DNA from: Paraktedonobacter sp034437695
GTDB lineage: Bacteria; Chloroflexota; Ktedonobacteria; Ktedonobacterales; Ktedonobacteraceae
Assembly (NCBI GenBank): GCA_034437695.1
Contig: DAOTTJ010000479.1
Location: forward strand, 1 to 32,728
Direction: 5' to 3'
Length of the DNA stretch: 32,728 nt
Shown here: positions 29,066-32,728 of the stretch, one piece after another
Numbering within the stretch: position 1 is the first letter of the stretch
Layout of the letters: every line of letters begins with the position of its first letter
Notes under the pieces: generated by a model
What the model saw: only the letters and a program-made list of their open reading frames with translations
The model's database searches: none
What the model was told of the DNA's origin: nothing
Made by a program: the position numbers and the translations under genes

Positions 29066-31672
29066 ATGCAGAATACAGTCAGAGGGTTTCTGGAAACTGC
29101 CAGCAGTGAACAATCGCGTCTTTCTACACCACTCATTGGTCGTGACCAGGCTATGGCTGTAGCTTGCTCCTTGCTTGCTCGCCCTGAAGTACGCATGCTC
29201 ACCTTGACCGGGACTGGCGGGGTTGGCAAGACCAAACTGGCGTTCGCTGTGGGGAGCCGATTGCGCGAGACCTTTGCTGAGGGGGTGTGTTTTGTCCCTC
29301 TCTCAGCGACTCGCGATCCAGAGCAGGTGCTCCCTTTGATTGCGCAGGCTTTGCGCTTACAGACTGGCAACCGCCCAATCTCTGAGTATCTGTTAGATTT
29401 TCTTCAATCCACTCATATGCTCTAGATACTCGATAACTTTGAGCAGGTGATCGAGGCAGCTTCCGCGTTGACTACCCTGCTGATCGCCTGTCCGCGGGTA
29501 AGCGTGTTGGTTACGAGCCGCGAGAGATTACGTGTGGATGGTGAATACGAGTTTCCGGTGTCTCCGCTCGCGTTGCCTACTATTGAGCGCGACACCGATC
29601 TAGAGGATCTGGTCACAAATCCATCGGTCATGCTCTTTCTCCAACGTGTTCAGGCTATTCAACCGACATTCCAACTCACTGCTGCAAATGGACCAACTAT
29701 TGCACGTATCTGTATCCACCTGGAAGGTTTACCGCTGGCCCTGGAACTCGCGGCGACGCGCATCAAGCTGTTCTCTCCCTCTGCTCTGCTGGTGCGGCTC
29801 TCATCGCGTTTGCAGGTGCTCACCGCGGGCGCTCGCAATGCTCCGCAACGCCAGCAGACGCTGCGTCAGACGATCCAGTGGAGCTATGATCTGCTCTCGC
29901 AAGAGGAGCGAACGCTCTTTCGCCGGTTGGGTATCTTTATGGGTGGGTGCATGATCGAAGCAGTCGAAGCCTTCTATACCGAGCTTGGGGAAGATCCCAC
30001 GGTGGTCTTCGATGGTCTCGCTTCCCTGTTGGACAAAAGCTTGATCCAGCGCGAAGAAGAGGGACCGCGTTTACACATGCTGGAAACGATTCGCGAATTT
30101 TGCATGGAGTGCTTGCATGCATCCGATGAATGGGAGCAGGTCAGACTTGCCCATGCACGCTACTATCTGCACTGGGCTGAAGCGGGCAGAAAGGCCATGT
30201 TTGGCAACGAGCAAGAGCTTTTGATCGAGCGCTATGTCCAGGAACAGTGGAATTGGCGGGCGGTGATGCACTTGTTTATCGAGCGAGGCGACACCGAGGC
30301 AGCGCAGCTTCTCGCCAGAGGTCTGAGTATCTTCTGGTTGATGTGGGGATATAGCTTTGATCAGATTTATCTGGTTGAGGGAAAAGGGTTTCTGGAGCAA
30401 GTACTGCGGACTCCTGCGGCACATGTGACAAGTGTGCAGACGTGGGCGCTCTCAGTCTATGGAGGCATCCTGGCCCTGCTTCGTGATCTGGAGCGCGGCG
30501 AGAGCGCGGCCCGGCAAGGTCTGGCGTTGGCCCGTGAGGTGGGAGACGTTCAGTATATTATCACGAGCCTCTGGATGCTCTTGCTCCCGCTGATCACGCG
30601 GGACGACTTTAGAGCAGCCCGCTTGGTAGCGGAGGAAGCGGTCGCCCTGTCGCAGACGCCGGAGGGGGACTTTACCGATTGGGGGATAGTCTGGTTGTCG
30701 GGCTACTCCTTGCATCGCTCCGGCTATATAGCTCTCTGGCAGGGGCGATACGTTGAAGCCAGACAATTTCTGCTGGAATCGATCGCGCTGTGCAGCGATG
30801 TCGGTGAGCATTTCTTTTTCCTGTGGTCGACTCTTCTGCTGGGCGAGGCCGATTTTTTTGAGGGCCAGGTAGACGATGCCAGAGATCGCTTAGAGTTTGT
30901 TATGGCGCTGTACAAAAGTGTGCAGATGCGCACGCAGATTGCCGAAGCGTTGGGCTTTCTCGGGATGCTTGCCTTGCACCAGGGCGATATCGAGACGGCC
31001 CATGCTCAGCTTACCGAGAATCTCCAGATCCGTAAAGAGGTGGGAGACGATCAGGGCATAGCTTGGGCAGAGATCTGGCTGGCCAGAGCGGAGTATGCCC
31101 GTCAGCACCTCGGCGAGGCCCGGCAGTTGCTTTTAAATGGTCTCAAGCGAGCTGTCCAGGCTCACAGCCGCATGTACACCACAATGGGTCTGGAGGAACT
31201 GGCGAAGGTCGCACTTGCGCAGGGCAAGGCGGCCTGGGCTGGACAGCTTTTCGGCGCTGCGCAAGTCTTACGCGAGGGGATGGATGCACCTTTGCCATCT
31301 ATCGAGCGTCGTGAGTACGAACGGCACGTTGCAGAGGCGCGAGCGACCCTGGGAGAGGTCAACTTTCGCGCAGCCATCGCGCGTGGAAGAAGCATGACGC
31401 CCCAACAGGCCTATTCTGAGCGCGAAGTTACGCTTGTTCCGGCTTTTCCTGACAAGGTAGAAGTTGATGAAATCAGGCAGTTGGGTCTGACGCGCCGCGA
31501 ACTCGATGTCCTGCGTTTATTGGCACAGGGTCTGACCAATGCCCAGATCGCCGAAGAACTTATTATCGGACAGGTCACCGTCAATGGGTATGTGCGCTCG
31601 CTCTATAGCAAACTTGCTGTCAACACGCGTGCAGCGGCGACTCGCTATGCCCTGGATCATCACCTTCTCTAA
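29066..31672 (+). pseudogene. LuxR-family ATPase regulator interrupted by an in-frame TAG
   Basis: Reading one frame from ATG 29066 gives 868 codons broken only by a TAG at 29423-29425. Before it (119 residues) lie STPLIGRD and Walker A GTGGVGKT (49-56). After it the frame continues ILDNFEQV, exactly the Walker B strand of this ATPase family, where Leu would be expected at the stop. Next come SRERLRV, the GLPLALELAA motif, long helical TPR-like repeats, and a C-terminal LuxR helix-turn-helix (LTRRELDVLRLLAQGLTNAQIAEELII, shown here in parts: LTRRELDVLRLLA, then NAQIAEELII). No frameshift is needed. The downstream part could restart at a GTG at 29447 but would lack Walker A. Likely a recent nonsense mutation, read-through, or a sequencing error. 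GGGAGAAGGT precedes the ATG. Confidence 0.85.
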
Positions 31673-31861
31673 TATGTCCATCTTCGTGGACCGCCAAACG
31701 CTGCCACTTCATTCCTTCTGGCATACCTGCGCCCTCTATTCGTAGGGAGAGCCGGAGGATTTTCTTTTCCCTCCCTGCGCCTAGATTCAGTCTATATGGA
31801 CGGCGTACATTGCGCGATTTTCCAGTACACTTTAAACCAACAGCAGGAAAGGAAAACCGTC

Positions 31862-32728
31862 GTGCCATTTGACGATAGACAGATAGATCAGGATGAGTAC
31901 CGGCTAGGAGAAAAGATGGATACAGCTATAACGCGTCTACTCATCCAGGAACGCCAGCTTCTCGAGCAGATGGGAGGCATTTTCCCCGAACGGCAGAACG
32001 ACCTCAGAGGTTTCAAACGTATCTTGGATCTCGCCTGTGGGGCAGGAACCTGGGCTACACAGGTGGCATACGAGAACCCGCAGATCGAGGTGATTGGCCT
32101 GGAGCGTCATCCACATCTAGTGCAATACGCAACAGATATGGCTGTGGCTCGCGGAATAACAAATGTCTCTTTTGCTCTGTGTGCAGACGAAGCACATCGG
32201 CTTCCCTTTCCTGATCAGTACTTTGACCTGGTCAATACCCATTTTCTCTTTACTTTGTTGCATGCTGAAGAATGGCCAGGGTTTATCCAGGAATGCCTGC
32301 GTATAACCCGTCCTGGCGGCTATCTGCGCCTGATAGAACCCGAATGGTACACAACGGGCTATCCAGAGTTTGAGCGCTTTAAGCGTCTGTTTCTCCAGGG
32401 ATTGAAGCAGAGAGGACAAAGTTTGTCGCTCGATGAAAGACATGTCGGCGCTGTCTTTCTCCTGCATACCCTTTTAGCGCAGGCAGGATTAACCAGGATC
32501 AGTCAGCGGTTTTCTATGTATACATACTGGACAGAGCCAAAGCATCTGGCTGATCCAGCAAAGTGGATCGAAGTGATTGCGCAGTCGGTCAAACCGATGC
32601 TTCTGGGGCGGGGAATAATCGATCAGGTGAGCTTTGATCAACTTGTGGAAAGCCTTGCCACGGAAGTGACACGCAAGGATTTTTCCGAGGTTGCATATAT
32701 CTTATCGGCTTGTGGGCGTAAGGTGGAG
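31862..32728 (+). CDS. SAM-dependent methyltransferase (cut by right edge)
   Basis: I translated from a GTG at 31862, preceded by AGGAAAGGA at good spacing, and found 289 codons open to the window end. The class I methyltransferase motifs are visible: motif I ILDLACGAGTW (about 54-64), an acidic end of strand 2 in VIGLERH (about 77-83), ADEAHRLPFPDQYFDLV (about 107-123), and the post-motif RITRPGGYLRLIEPEW (about 146-161). This layout is typical of small-molecule methyltransferases similar to UbiE. Substrate unknown. The last residues (YILSACGRKVE) suggest the end is close. It follows the interrupted LuxR gene after about 190 bases and may be independent of it. Confidence 0.85.
   Translation, partial: MPFDDRQIDQDEYRLGEKMDTAITRLLIQERQLLEQMGGIFPERQNDLRGFKRILDLACGAGTWATQVAYENPQIEVIGLERHPHLVQYATDMAVARGITNVSFALCADEAHRLPFPDQYFDLVNTHFLFTLLHAEEWPGFIQECLRITRPGGYLRLIEPEWYTTGYPEFERFKRLFLQGLKQRGQSLSLDERHVGAVFLLHTLLAQAGLTRISQRFSMYTYWTEPKHLADPAKWIEVIAQSVKPMLLGRGIIDQVSFDQLVESLATEVTRKDFSEVAYILSACGRKVE

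Noticed and set aside
29423..29425. TAG as a pyrrolysine codon.
   Set aside because: The position lies in a hydrophobic Walker B strand where Leu is expected, and no pyrrolysine genes are visible here.
1..32728. Insertion sequences, prophage or integrative elements.
   Set aside because: No transposase, integrase, terminal inverted repeats or attachment-site duplication was recognised.

Overview
The window looks like chromosomal DNA of a Ktedonobacteria-type Chloroflexota. This is an inference, not a database result. It rests on several seven-bladed WD40 propellers with the AWSPDG-type signature joined to Ser/Thr kinases or a membrane anchor, on large SARP/LuxR-type ATPase regulators, and on a long histidine operon. 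No tRNA, rRNA, CRISPR array, transposase or integrase was seen.

Left block (1-8801, minus strand): a tightly packed histidine operon read from about 8766 down past the left edge. The order is a HisS/HisZ-like protein, hisG, a 786-residue HAD-phosphatase/aminoglycoside-phosphotransferase fusion, hisH, hisA, hisF, hisI(E) and hisD (cut by the window edge). Almost every junction overlaps by 4-7 bases, and a TTGACG-N17-TATGCT promoter lies just upstream. hisB, hisC and a standard histidinol-phosphate phosphatase are not visible. The HAD fusion is therefore the most interesting unexplained member.

Nitrogen block (8802-13500): an ammonium transporter (minus) and an APC-family amino-acid permease (plus) diverge from a 1.14 kb AT-rich intergenic region. 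That region carries a palindrome, direct repeats and two terminator-like hairpins ahead of the permease. A strong terminator closes the permease gene.

Regulatory and efflux block (13559-19320): an ECF sigma factor overlaps a membrane-anchored WD40 protein, likely its partner. A TetR-DHA2 efflux operon carries duplicated operator-like palindromes at its promoter. A divergent MerR/BmrR-type regulator has a 19-bp-spacer promoter.

Stress block (19452-23224): a pentapeptide-repeat protein; a Dps-like protein in which most ferroxidase-centre ligands are replaced; and a SARP-type ATPase regulator that seems to end early.

Signalling block (23388-32728): a secreted Ig-like/malectin protein; two Ser/Thr kinases, each with a C-terminal seven-bladed WD40 propeller (the second also has an N-terminal zinc ribbon); a LuxR-type ATPase regulator broken by one in-frame TAG at its Walker B strand; and a SAM-dependent methyltransferase cut by the right edge.
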